Shown: positions 31,934 through 43,576 of the stretch, piece by piece
How the letters are laid out: the number at the start of each line of letters is the position of its first letter
Position numbering within the stretch: the first letter of the stretch is position 1
The notes under the pieces: generated by a model
What the model was told of the DNA's origin: nothing
What the model saw: the letters and a program-made list of their open reading frames with translations, nothing else
Database searches by the model: none
Program-made: the position numbers and the translations under genes
From: Collybiopsis luxurians FD-317 M1
Lineage: Eukaryota > Basidiomycota > Agaricomycetes > Agaricales > Omphalotaceae
NCBI GenBank assembly: GCA_000827265.1
Contig: KN834851.1
Coordinates: 66,474-130,473, forward strand
Length of the DNA: 64,000 nucleotides
Direction: 5' to 3'

Positions 31934-32780
31934 ATGCTCCTTGTCGCACGCGTCGCTGCCCTATGCTGCATCCTTGCCGGCCTTCTAGCGGTAACTGCTT
32001 CTCCGTTGGCCATCATGGAACATGATCGACGAGCACCCGGTAGAGTTTTCAATCCTTTCAACTTTCGACTCGCACTGATGAGAGTTCAAAATCGAAATAG
32101 GGGGCGACCTGGTGATTTTGGACAAAAAGTACCACCACAATCAGCAAGGCCCTGCAATTTGGCTGATGGTCAGGCAAGGCTTCACGCTGCTCCCCAATGC
32201 CAGAGGCCAGAAGCACTACGACGTGTACGACATCCCTCAGAAGTTGTCCACAGCCGAGAAAAAACCTGAAATAACGACATTTCTGTGTCGTCTGCAGTTT
32301 CCGACGGATGGATCAAAGAGTAAGGACGAAGTGTTCACGGCGATCAAAGCGCTCAAGCCCACTTCGGTTGAGGAATTCATCACGGATATCTTGGGCATTG
32401 TGCAGAAGTACATCAAAAGCGACGTGACACCCAAGGAAAAGTGGCTCAAGGCGATGAAGGAGCCGGGACAAGCAGAAGCTGGAGCTTCGGGGTCGCAGGC
32501 TTCGGGGTCGAAGGCTCCCGAGTCGAACCCTCCCACGCAGCCCCAGGAACCTCCCAAGAAATCCAACATCCACGATGTTCTCTCATCCGACCCTGGAAAA
32601 CCCGACATCCAGAATGCCGCGAATCCACAGCAGCCAGCCGCGGGTGCTTCTGGGTCGCAAGGATCGTCGTCGAACCCGCCTAACGCGCAGCAGGCTCCCA
32701 AGAAGTCGAATATTCACGACGTCCTCTCATCTGAACCTAAAAAATCGGACATTCACAAAGTCATGAACCGATGGATGTAA
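31934..32780 (+). CDS. secreted KKSxIH-repeat protein 2
   Basis: 261 residues from exons 31934-32039 and 32101-32780, with a 61-nt intron in phase; here the intron would break the frame if kept, which proves its position for both paralogues. Signal peptide to about residue 22, then EHDRR followed by AP. The core domain is collinear with gene 1 (GPAIWLMVRQGF, DILGIVQKYI, PKEKWLKAMKEPG). The tail has four 13-residue units: KKSNIHDVLSSDP, a degenerate GKPDIQNAANPQ, KKSNIHDVLSSEP and KKSDIHKVMNRWM. The pairs are separated by a linker (QPAAGASGSQ) also present in gene 1. Both genes end on the KKSDIHKVMNR unit. Function unknown; the repeat is the conserved part of the tail. Confidence 0.85.
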
Positions 32781-33066
32781 ATCTTTGGTGCCATGCGTGT
32801 CGCAGTCCCTGTAGGATTGTCTTGCTTATTCCCTTTTATTTACACCTAGTAGTAGTAGCCTACGGAGATTATAATTCCCTCGGTGATTTGTTTCTAGAGA
32901 TTCAAAGACATTAATGTGGTCTGAAGCTTTGTACGTACCCGGAGGCCCTTGAGCTCTCATTGTATGCTGTAGCCGTTTGTATAAGATCAGATGGCGAAGG
33001 AAGTTTGAACGACAAAAGACAGGATTACGCTCTATTGACGAGTTGGGCCATAAGAGTCACGTGGTA
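32781..33066. other. intergenic
   Basis: About 285 bp between the secreted gene and the GATA cluster. Nothing recognised. Confidence 0.35.
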
Positions 33067-33098
33067 AGATAAGATAATGGTGGGATAAGATAAGATAA
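33067..33098 (+). promoter_or_regulatory. cluster of five GATA motifs
   Basis: Five GATAA words (starting 33068, 33073, 33084, 33089 and 33094) within 32 bp, about 50-80 nt before the DUF1308 start codon. Four fit the (A/T)GATA(A/G) consensus of fungal GATA factors. The density suggests true regulation, although a simple repeat of AAGAT is the alternative. Confidence 0.5.
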
Positions 33099-33145
33099 AT
33101 CATGCTTGATCTTTTCGCCGATTCTCCTTTTCTTCCTCAACGACC

Positions 33146-35745
33146 ATGTCCGGCTCATCCTCATCTCATCCAGAGCTCAGAAATCTCCGGGATCATCTCC
33201 AAACCATTCATGATTCCATCTCTCACTTTCAACCACCAGCCAGACGACCTCCAATTCTCGATTCATCTCTCGAAGTCATTCAAAATCTAGTCGAAGACAC
33301 TCATTGGCTTCAATACGATAATATACCAGGTCTTAAAAAACTCAAAGAATCCATTAAAGTTGATCTAGATGCATTGGATAAGGTTGGTAGACTTTTATTA
33401 CAAACTCCTTTCCAATCTGACCATCTGTCCAGTAGTTTCTTGAAGATCCTGCGTGCGATAACTTGCCGCCGCTATCAACGAATGCCCCGTATCTCATTGC
33501 AGTTTGGAATGAAGTTCTTTGTGCACGCGCTCCTGTAATCTGCGTCTTCAAATCTTTTTCATCGACTTCTGAAGACTCTAGTTCGGCGAATGAAGCCAAA
33601 CGGCCTTCAGCTCAAAATGGTCGGGTCCAAGGCACAAAAGTCGATGTCGTGGCTGATTGCGGTAGGCAGTGGATCAGGCTGAATACGTACGTGTTGATTT
33701 TTTTTTAGACCGCTCGTCATTACTGATTCGTCGTATGCAGTATCAAAAACTCGCGAATCCTTGCTGAATTCCGCGAGATCGATTCGTACCTTACTGACGA
33801 TGAGTCATCTGACGAAGAAGACGAGGATTATAGACCTTCCCTGGCCCAGAAGGAATTCGATAACTCTGTTCTGCGAATGGGCAGATCTCTGGTAGCTGCT
33901 GCGAATGCCAATCCTTTGCAATTACCCATCTCAAATTCCGACGAAATCATCCCGCGAATTACCATGCGTCTCACACGTCTAGATCCGGATACTGAACCAA
34001 AGGAGCCTCGGATTGCGCAGACTATCCAGGTTTTAATCGATATGGGTATCGATGTTCAGTTAGGCGAACGTACTGTGGAAGAGATTCCACGGGTTAAGCC
34101 AAGTACTGCCCCTCATCCTTCATCACTCGTATTCGAGCCTACCACTAGAATCAACTTAGATCTCTCCGTCCTCATCGCTCTCGTCTCCGATCTCACCCAC
34201 TCCCCTCTCCCTACTAGCGTCGAGGAGGCCAACTCCCGCTTTATCCCTCCAGAGCGATATCTGGAGTGGAAGAAAAAGCTCAACGCTACCAAAGCCAAAG
34301 CGAAAAAGCTCATCGATCCCGATTTTAACGATGAAGATTTCGAGCTCTCTCTTCCTGCACAGCAGGATATGGCCAAGACTTCTCGGGCGCTGACGAATCA
34401 AGTTTTGCAGGAGATGGGAAAGGGTCTGTTGCAGGAGATGGCTGACAGGCTGAACGCTGTCGAACCCAATATCCTTCTTGATCGAAGGAATGTCGAGTTT
34501 TGGACCACACGAGAGGCTCGTGATCGATGTTTACGCATCGTGGCTAAAGTGGGAGGGTCGAAGGAAAAGAGGCGTGTCCAAGCGCTGCTTTTCGATGCCC
34601 ATGCCCAGCAACCCCCTGCCCCCGATTCAGCAGGCAATTCAGATTTGGATGCGGATTATCCTTTCCCTGTGCCTGACACTGTGGAAAAGGCAGAAAAGAC
34701 ATATTGGGCCGAGTCAAGATATCCGCCCAAACTCCTTCCGCTGATTCCGCTTCATTTTTTCCCTCTTCCTTCGTCCCCTTCGTCGTCGTATCCTAATATC
34801 CCCTCGAACGACACTGTTTCTGATGGGCCTCCGGCAGACTCCTCTATGCCCTCAGCGACCCCTCCTCAGGACCTCCCTCCCTTCTTCCGATCTCTCCATG
34901 CCACCTGCTCCGATATTTTGGAGTACGAGAATTATACACGTTCTCAAGGAGGTCCTCGAAAGTTGAAGGGAAATTTTGGTGTCGGTCACACATCGAATCA
35001 CCATCGTCACGGTTCTGACACCAATCCGACGATTGATAAATCCAGCATCCTCTCCCTTGATGGGGACGTGGACGCCGACACCGATTCGGATCCTGCGTCG
35101 GCGTCCAATCCCCATTCCAACCTCACCTCGAATTTGCATTCGAATCCAAATCCTAATACGAATCCCAATACGAATACGAATCCGAATATGAATCCAAACT
35201 CAAACTTGATTTCGATTTCAGGTTTTCCCCGCGCGACGATCACGAAAGCGAACCCTCGCCTGACGGCGCATACGGTGCAAAGTCTCGCGTGGGGTTCGTC
35301 TCTTGGATGGACGACGTTGACGGCGAATCGGACGAGTGTGAAGGCGATTGTGAAGGAGATTAATGCGAAGGTGAAGGTTGAGATGTATGAGAGTTTGATT
35401 TTTGGGGGTGTGGATGGGGGTGGCGGGCCAGGAGCAGGAGTTGGAGCAGGTGCAGGTACGGGAGCAGGTGCAGGATGGGGAACAGGAGCGGGAGGGGGTG
35501 CAGGAGCAGGAAGGGGTGCAGGAGCAGGAGGGGGTGCAGGAACTGTGTCTGGGAATGTGGATGCTAGTGGTTTGGAAGGACCTGGGGCGGCGGGTACTTT
35601 GGATTCCCAGGCTCAGGTGGTCTCTAATGTCTCTACCAGTCCATCGTTGACATCGTCATCGTCGAATCACTTGAAAGCGGCAATTTGGATTATCGATCCT
35701 AGAAGTTTGGCAGAGGGTATGCGAGCGGATTCGGTAGATGATTGA
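33146..35745 (+). CDS. DUF1308 (C7orf25/UPF0415-like) protein
   Basis: 830 residues from exons 33146-33382, 33436-33686 and 33741-35745, all in phase. The N-terminal half (SLEVIQNLVEDTHWLQY, then LSTNAPYLIAVWNEV, KVDVVADCGRQWIRLNT, ILAEFREIDSYL) matches the conserved start of UPF0415/C7orf25 relatives. The C-terminal part has the DUF1308 pattern: INLDLSVLIALVSDLTH, RRNVEFWTTREARDRCLRI, then ANPRLTAHTVQSLAWG, and WTTLTANRTSVKAIVKEIN. Between these lie an acidic stretch (DDESSDEEDEDY), an Asn/Pro repeat run and a Gly/Ala-rich tract of about 45 residues, all low complexity and absent from animal relatives. The family's function is poorly known; links to PIN-like nucleases have been proposed. Two broken copies lie at 40.1 and 47.3 kb. 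Confidence 0.88.
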
Positions 35746-36029
35746 GTCGAATCGTATTCCATATTGAGTTGAATAAAGTTATCAGAAGGGCGTGTATCAC
35801 TGTATGAACCTCTCGTTGAGTACTTAAGCACCTGTGCGAATGTGTTGGTTAAAATTCCGTATTCTCGACGTTCCTTTTCTCCCCTTTTTCAGTTATGTGA
35901 ACCCTTGATTGGTTGATGAAGGCGTTGAGTTATTTTAGGGTTAAAGCATTATTTATCAAAAGTGTGCGTATCGTATCTACATGCGATTTGTGGCTATTGA
36001 ATTGACATCTCTCCCTTTAATCCAGGCGC
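35746..36029. other. intergenic
   Basis: About 280 bp of 3' flank of the DUF1308 gene. Nothing recognised. Confidence 0.35.
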
Positions 36030-36192
36030 GATCTCTGATTTGGAGCTTATCTTGGACAAGATGGTTGCAAGTACGAGGCTGCGCGAATGTCAACCCGCAG
36101 TTTGGCTCTGCTTTGGTCAAAAGAAAGGTATCTTGTTATCTGATTTAAGCGGAGCGCATAAGCGGGTTACCTTGGATGTTGATTGATCTAGG
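36030..36192 (+). pseudogene. C-terminal scrap of the four-helix membrane-protein family
   Basis: About 55 codons' worth match the very end of the gene at 43577-45526: the counterpart of IFDLEHIVRMTAGSTGL, then PQFGS and the terminal LDVD followed by a stop, with frameshifts between. The rest of the gene is absent. Confidence 0.65.
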
Positions 36193-38421
36193 CAGAGGTC
36201 AGTCTGGAACAAACGATTCAGTATATTTTTAGCTGGACATGATCCCATACCCATCTGGATCGGACATATGAGGTCCAAACTATGGAAAGCCGGAAGGCCT
36301 CGCTCATGTCGGAACTGTCATTGGTCATGTGATTCAATAGAATCTCGGTGATTGAGCTATATACAGTAATAGGACCTCGAACACTCACTTTAATCAGTCC
36401 ATCATTAATAACTGAGATAACGCCGCAGTGGTAAAGCCCACTACCTCTCCGAGTTGCGCTTCCGTGTAATGAAAATAAGTATAAGGTTCATATCTTATGT
36501 CCATGGAGGGTTACATCTACTTAAGTATAAGCCATAGCGCTCCAACTGAGCTGAAAGGCTTCAACATCGCATAGAGCATGTAGTGCAATCATTGTAGTGA
36601 ACTACATTTGGGTGCAAAGTAAAATTGGTGATAAAATTTTGGGGCATTGAAAAGAACTCCAGATTATGTTGTCTACTGGCCATTTATATACTGTAATAAT
36701 ACAAAATTGGTACTTGAGGATATTCCGACGGCTGTGCAATAGGATAGAGGAATGGCGTCTGGTCATGAACAGTGGGTCCACCTTTAACATGATTCAATAA
36801 TTCTGCATCCATACCAGTTGATGCTTGCTTTGTTGTCAGCTCGGCATCAGTACCAGCTATACCCTCACTTGTATATCTCCAAACAATGTTCGCACTTGCT
36901 AGCCCTTGCAAAACTGCCGGCAAACAGAGCAAGCCTCAGACTCATTCGATGTGGATTTGGTGGGTTCGAGGAAAATAAAAGAGTGTACAGCATGTAATGC
37001 ACATCTATATGTAAGGGCTGCAACTTGTGTCAGAAGTGGGAACGGCAGAAATTGCTATCACAAGTGGAAAATATTATTGGGAATCTTCATAGATTCTTGT
37101 ATATATATTGCAGGTGAGCAGAAGCCACCTGTTACACAAAACTCGAGGAATTGAATATTTAATGCAAGTTCTGTGTTGTTTGCTTAAGGCAATCAGTCAG
37201 GTAGCAAAACAATTCAGTACTAGCTACAGTTATTGAAAGCAGTATTTGTGCTAAAGTCTTAAAGATGAGCTAGAAAACACTATTGCGCAAGTATTAGCTC
37301 AAATGACAGTATCAAAATAAAAGAACGACACGCTAAGGTTCCTACAAATTTCTATGGTGAGCCTGCTCCACTGTACACCAGATTCCCCCTCAATTTGATC
37401 CTAAATTCTTAATGCTTAGTGTTATTAGAGAATTCATTGAGTGCTGCACAGGAATTTGCTTCTCTGCAGAGAATTGTGGCTAGAAAGATAAGGGTGCAAT
37501 GGTACTACCAATATGGTCATGTGGCAAGCTAACACAAAACCCACATAAACTGCACTTGGGAATCCAAATTGGGTTCAAGACTCAAGGGTATATGAGACCA
37601 GGCTCAATGCTGTTGGAGTACACCAGTCCATAGCAGTCTAAGTATTTTGTGCTTTGATGTTTCCCTTTGTGATACCATATCTACAATAGTTCCTTAGCAG
37701 TTTATTTATTCCTTTTTGGACCTTCTCTTTCTGGTGTTAGGTCTGATGTTTACTTCCTTCATTACAAAGTATACAGATATGAATACTACTTATAGCTGAC
37801 CTACATATCCATATCACCTCAGTTCATTTCCACACAACTGAGGTGAGTATTAAATTATTTCATTTATACTTCAAAAAACAATAGGTCGTTCATGCTGCAA
37901 CAGCGATTGTGTCTTTTGAATCAAAATAATCACAGCGAGTGTCACCAGATATTGGTTGCCAAGGTAAATGTTCTTCGAGGTGCTCCATATGCACGCACAC
38001 ATTAGAACCAACGTATATCGCTTCTCCCGCCATAAACGTTTGACCTCGGTGGCGGCTAGTTCGGATCTCGCAGGTCCATTGGCACCTATTTCATGTTTGC
38101 ATGTCTTTCTTTGTCATCATTCACGCCTTGTTAATGTGCTCTGCATTGTTTATGAGCAATAATATGCACCCAGGACTGTCAACGCCACGATTTACCATTG
38201 CTAGGTACCGACGTCCAGACTAGAAGTATTTTCAACCCAATGACTAGAATCGATGGTAAACGTTGCTTAAAATGCAAATACCCGCCGGATAAACGAAAAT
38301 ACAAATGACTCCCACTCAAAGGTGGCCTGGATCTCAGATGTACGACCCAGATGCCGACATGACCCGAGCTCACGTCCAGCTAAAGTACATTGGCAACACA
38401 AAGCACTGACCTCTGCCTAGA
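36193..38421. other. 2.2-kb region without a supported gene
   Basis: AT-rich with irregular CG content. The longest frames (36684-36932 minus, 36906-37154 plus) are unrecognised. Around 37330-37700 CG pairs are scarce, as in old repeat DNA. No termini, tRNA or conserved motif was found. Confidence 0.35.
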
Positions 38422-39700
38422 TCAATCAACCTCGAAGGCAACCCGTTGATGCCCTCCACCTGATTCAAAGAAAAACATACCTGTGATTAAAGTAGAGCCA
38501 AACTGCAGGATGACCGCAGACTCATGCAACCCTGTACTTGCAGCCGTCATCTCCAAAATATGTTCCAAATCAAAAATTGCCGTGGACCCAATTTCCCGGA
38601 GACAAAACAGACCATAAACGACAACCACAAGTGACCCATCAAAGACGATCCTGTACATCAAACCCAGCTTCCATCCGATGTACTGATATTGCGTACTATT
38701 CGGCGTCACTTTAACACCTGCCAGTTTATTTGTCATTTGCTCTTTGACAAAACCAGCGTCTTGTTTTCCAGCCGGCAAATCCTGGAGCCCAGCAGGCGGG
38801 TTTCCGCCAAACGTCGAAGATAATGAAAAGTAAAACACATTCCACATCAAAGAATTCCCCGAACTATCAGTGGGGTTTTGAATATCTCTCCGGTCAAGTT
38901 GAACAGCGGCATATACAGCGACTGCGTGCTATCCATGATCACACTGCTTACATTGGTCTGGTAAAATGAATTTCCGCGGAAAAGCTCGTGAAGTTTTGGG
39001 CAATGCTGTGAAAGCCAAGATCAGATTTGACTTATTTCGTCAGTGTATGGACCGGCTGCGCTATGCCCGATAGGAAGATGACCATGCCACTCTTTGATAT
39101 GCGTACTCGACGACTACGTACCGTTCAAAAAGGTAGTGGAGGCCTCGTACGTCGCGTTCTGAGCGTTCTGATAAGTACAATGAACATCGCGAGGAGTCCA
39201 TTGCGTGGGGTTTGAGAAATTAGTCCCCAGGCCGCTACGTCATATGTCGTTTCGAAGTTTTCCATATCAACTACATCCAGGACGGACAAGGTGACATTTA
39301 AATTTGCTAGAGTTACTTAGTGGCGTCTCAATTGGATCCGTAGGCTGTAGTGGGAAAGATAATCGACAGTCGCTTGTATTCATTAGGCCAGACCATACAT
39401 CATTCTTCGATAACTCGATGCTGTTCAAATTAAGGGAGAAGGTGTATGTGTAGGAGGAGCTGCACACTGCTAATCATGATAAATCCAGGGCAGTGCTGCC
39501 CAACCACACTTGCAAAAATGATTAAGATAGTTTGATAAAATCAAGGGTTTGAAATTCATCAAATCGGCAGTCACAAGAGAAGATACCATCTGGTAATCGA
39601 CGTTGAAGTCGATGGGAGGAATGAAGAGAATATGTACGCGATGGAGTCTTATGCCGCAGTCAAAAAGGGCGGCAAACCAGAAGGTCCGGTCCGGAGTAAC
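38422..39700 (-). pseudogene. decayed membrane-protein paralogue
   Basis: On the minus strand this matches the C-terminal two thirds of the 43.6-kb gene. The best-preserved part (38850-38422) includes SLSSTFGGN, NSTQYQYIGWKLGLMY, the membrane span LVVVVYGLFCL, TAIFDLEHIL and a terminal VAFEVD. Upstream, 38850-39480 needs several frame changes, and YTFSLNLNSIELSKNDVW (the counterpart of YNFSYVAPALSCTELSKKDIW) is at 39467-39390. It has the opposite orientation to the intact gene and the N-terminal membrane spans are missing. Confidence 0.75.
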
Positions 39701-40129
39701 CGAAGGTTTTTTTCTCTCTATTTGACGTAGGTCTCGTTCATTCTTGTGCTATGCGGGATTAGCACAAGCTGCCACAAGCTGAAGCGAAAGATATTAGGGT
39801 ATTTTACAGGTGAATTACTCGTATCTTTTGCGGTCTGCGTTTTCCTGTCTTCTGCATTCCCAATATCTAACTATCAGTCACCCGTCGTTCATCTAGGCAA
39901 GACTTAACTGGGTCCAGCCTGCGGCAATATCAGGCCATCTCACATTTTATAAACTAAGGGGATGGTTTTTGAATGTGGCAAAAACCTGGCAACCTGTGTG
40001 AACCGAGTACGTTCTTCTTTTTTTGTCTGCTGGAATTCGCCTTGCAACTCTTGCAATGCCACTTTTAGCCTTTCTTCCCTACATACGCTTGAGATCGATT
40101 CGAACTTCTTCCGCTCATTCCGCTCCATT
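39701..40129. other. spacer between two pseudogenes
   Basis: About 430 bp. No feature is supported. Confidence 0.3.
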
Positions 40130-41046
40130 TTTTCCCTGTGACTTTGTTCTCGTCCTCGTCGTTTCCTCGTATTCCCTCGACCGGCACTATTTCCGATAGT
40201 CCTTCAGCAGATTTGTCTATTCTTTCAGCTACCTCTCTTCAGGACCTTTCTCTCTTTTTACGATCTCTTCATGCCACCTGTTCCAACGGACCATGGAGTA
40301 CGAGGATTATTTACATTGCCAAGACGGTCCTCGAAAGTTGAAGGGAAGTTTTGGTCACTTCGGCATTAAATCGAACCACCATTGCCATGGTCCTGACACC
40401 GATCCAACCAATAGCAAATCCAACATCCTCTCTCTCGACGGGGACGTGGATGCCGACAACGATTCGGATCTTGCACCGACATCCAATTTCCACTCTAACC
40501 TCACCTCAAATTCCAATTCCAATACGAACACGAATACCGAATATGAATTCAAACCTGAACGTGATTTCGATTTCAAGTTTTTCCCCGCGACCATTACCAA
40601 AGCGAACCCTCACCTAATTGCGCATACGGTGCGACGTCTTGCATGGAGTTCATTTCTTGGATGGACAACATTGACGCCGGTTCGGATGATTGTGAAGGCA
40701 ATTGTGGAGGAGACTAATACGAGGGTGAAGGTTGAGATGTGTGAGAGTTTGATTTTGGGGGGTGTTGGCGGGGCGGGAGCAAGGACTCGAGTGGAAGCAG
40801 GGATGGGAGCAGGAGCAGGGACGAGAGCAAAAGGGGGTGGGGGAGGAATGTCTAGAGACGAGGATGCTCGTAGTTTAGAAGGACCGGGGCAGCGAGAACT
40901 TTGAATTCCTGGCCTCATGTCATCTCTGTTATCTCTATCCCTTCATTGCCCCTATCGTCGTCGTCGAATCACTTGAAACCGGCAATCTAGATTATCGATC
41001 CTAAGAGTTTGGCGAGGGGTATGTGTGCGGATTTGGTAGATGATTG
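40130..41046 (+). pseudogene. DUF1308 pseudogene, 5'-truncated
   Basis: Starts abruptly in the middle of the parent's large exon (counterpart of 34750) and runs to the stop. It retains RSLHATCS, DGPRKLKGSF, LSLDGDVDAD, ITKANPHLIAHTVRRLAW and AIVEETNTRVKVEMCESL. Frameshifts occur near 40290 and after LEGPG, and the first two thirds of the gene are absent. The Gly/Ala tract is shortened. Confidence 0.8.
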
Positions 41047-41429
41047 AATCGCATCATGTTGTTTTGTATCGGGCTAAATCAAATCATTGGAAGGGTGTAT
41101 ATGAACATCTTGCCGAGTGTATAGTAACGGATGCAAGATTTATCCAATGGGACTAAGAGATCTCTAAGTACAGGGAATCGGCTTCCCCTTCGCAGTTTGC
41201 TTTTTCTAGTCCAAACAAAACTGCTCTTGATATTCCTCCCTTGTGAGAACCGAATGCTGCCCGCACGAGTACAGCAACCCTTGCACCGTTTGTTCCATCC
41301 ACTTCATCTAATCATTCATCTTCGCTTGCACCAACTCTAAGTTCTCAAGCAGAGCCCCACGCTCCAGCCAAGTTTCGGGAAACGCCAGTGGAACGCTTAT
41401 GTTCCAAACGATACTCTACACTTCATCCA

Positions 41430-42866
41430 TCTTGATCACATCTGCTGGTTCTTGTAAACCTCATCACATCCCTGCCGAGCTTTCTCGACACTATCTCCAT
41501 TCTCTTCAAATTCTTCCCGTATTCCACAATACTGTGGTTTATTCCTCTGGCCTCCATCACCCAAGCAGTTGCCCTCAATCTTGATTCCTACCATCAATTT
41601 GATGTGATTGATTCAATGGTATCCTCCTTTGTGACAGCTGACTCTGATGAGCCTCAAACCCTTGACTTCATTGAACTATCTCAACAGTGCCATCAATCAA
41701 ATTTGCAAGTGGGGTCAGAAAGCGCTGCCCTAACTTGGATCTTCTGGGATGGTGCAGTTTCTCTTGCACATACACTTATACTTGCTCCTACACAGACACT
41801 TCCCCTGCTCTCAATTGCACCAAGCTGGCAAGGAATGACATATGACCTAGCAGAATGAATATATTACCATCCCCATTCAACTCCACAGATTGAATGACTA
41901 CTTCTATGACTTTGCTTTTACATTGCCTGCCAGTCATCAGAATTAGTCATGTGTTATTTGACCGGCTTGCGGTGCCTTTTCCCCTGCCAGATTTTGCTGG
42001 GTCAATTCAAAAAAGTGGGTCAAGTGACAAGTCACCAGCTGAGGTGGTTTTGGCTGCAAGCTGGTTGCTATGCAGCCAAAATGAATCTATTTTAAGTGGT
42101 GCTTGTCGCTTGCAGCTTGTAGCCAAGCCAAAAAGCAGGTAAAGCCGACAATTGATTCAGCTGAATTCCTGATACACTCTCGGCAACTTGATATTCTCCT
42201 TTTCTGATCTGGAGCAATTTGTTCAATACAATGTATGGCAGATCGCTCAGCTTGTTAAGTTCCAATATTTGTTGGGTAATGTTACACTTGCTTTTGTCAA
42301 CATGATACCCAACTGAATAGCACACAATATCAGTACATAGGATGGAAGCTGGGTTTAATATAGAGATTGTCTTTGGTGTGCCACTTGTAGTTGTCGCTTA
42401 TAGGCTGTTTTAAATCCGGCCGAAACCATGTCGGAAAAATCAGATATGCATTATAAGAGGGATTGCATTATAGTCATTATGAAGGGGAAGAAAGTGGCCA
42501 ATGCTCCATATATGTATTTATAAATATTAAAATAGTTTCCTGAGGCACAGCAGAGATGCCAGCTTTGAAAGATTAAGCTCGTCGCCGTCGCTACATGCTC
42601 GGGAACGTTGGAAGGATGTCGTTTAAGTAAAATTTGTAATGCACCGGCCATTACAACGCTTGATAGCCGCTTACGAGAATTTTTTAAAAGTTTTGACACG
42701 TCACTGTGCTTTTAATTTGGAAAATACCTTGGAACGACGGCTGCAAGTATGTGGTTTCAGGAATCCGCAGTTCGTCTGAGGTTTGGATCTACTTCAGTCA
42801 AAGGCATCTTATTCTCCGGGTCATGGGAGCACATAGACGGGTTGCCTTGGACGTTGATTGATCTGA
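41430..42866 (+). pseudogene. decayed membrane-protein paralogue, interrupted
   Basis: Pieces in order: 41450-41590 matches the region encoding SLALVNLIASPPTFLN and the third membrane span; 41600-41860 matches the IDFNVINPKT to WHQLIL region and the following Cys-rich part; 42140-42420 matches the AYYFSLSS to VVIAYGL region; and 42760-42866 matches the end, with the terminal LDVD before a stop. Insertions of unrelated DNA (about 41930-42140 and 42420-42740) and several frameshifts separate the pieces. Confidence 0.65.
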
Positions 42867-43576
42867 AAATGGGGGTGAGGTGAGTCGCTTACTGTGCCGC
42901 AGCAAACGGTCCAACATACATGAATTCAGGCATCGTCGGTATTGGAATCGTACATACGAAGATCCGAACCACCCTGAATTATTGTCGTTTGCATCGTCGT
43001 CCATCCGGGTTGTGTTTGTATTTTGAAAGCAATGCTTACCATTGATTTTAATCATCAAATTGAAAATACTTATGGAGTATGAACATTGAACACCGGCACT
43101 TGTATTGACAATTGTAAAATATTTTTCATAAACATTGTGAGTGCCAGGGAGTGAATGATCATGAATGATCATAAATGAGGCATGCATTGATGATGCGAAA
43201 TAGGGAGAAACCATGGGGTCCATGATATTGAATTTAAAAAAAATGGAAAACCTTGTGTATAGGGCCAGATAATTGTGCCGGCCGCAAGAGAGGTTTAACA
43301 TCAAACGTTTTAAATGTAACATTCCATCAATGGATCGCATGGAATCTTGATCGAAAAATAGGGTCATAAGTATCGAACTACATTCATGTAAGTATTTCGA
43401 ATGCTTGATTCAAAATATAATTACCGACACTGTTGCATCTTGACACTGTTGAAACATCAATGATTCTTTGTTTTTTTTTTTTTTTTTTCTGAGATTCTTC
43501 AGCCCCAATAATTACAGATTTAAATTGTACATATCTCCTCTCCCTGCCTTCACTTCCTCTACTTATCGGTGCTTTC
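42867..43576. other. upstream region of the intact membrane-protein gene
   Basis: About 700 bp without a credible gene. A run of about 20 T at 43468-43488 lies some 90 nt before the start codon. No TATA box was identified. Confidence 0.35.

Noticed and set aside
12712..32780. A classical secondary-metabolite cluster (SDR, TenA-like, secreted precursor)
   Set aside because: No synthase, oxygenase, methyltransferase, transporter or pathway regulator is present, and the genes are split by housekeeping genes.
35007..35243. Minus-strand frame with FGFVFVLGF-type repeats
   Set aside because: Shadow of the Asn/Pro-rich repeat of the DUF1308 gene on the other strand.
36684..36932. 82-codon minus-strand frame beginning MLCLPAVLQGLASA
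   Set aside because: Looks superficially like a signal peptide but is unsupported by neighbours, splice sites or a second copy.
43468..43488. T run before the intact membrane-protein gene as the poly(A) tail of an inverted retrocopy
   Set aside because: A retrocopy's tail should be A on the coding strand after the stop, not T before the start; no target duplication was seen. Simple repeat is the safer reading.
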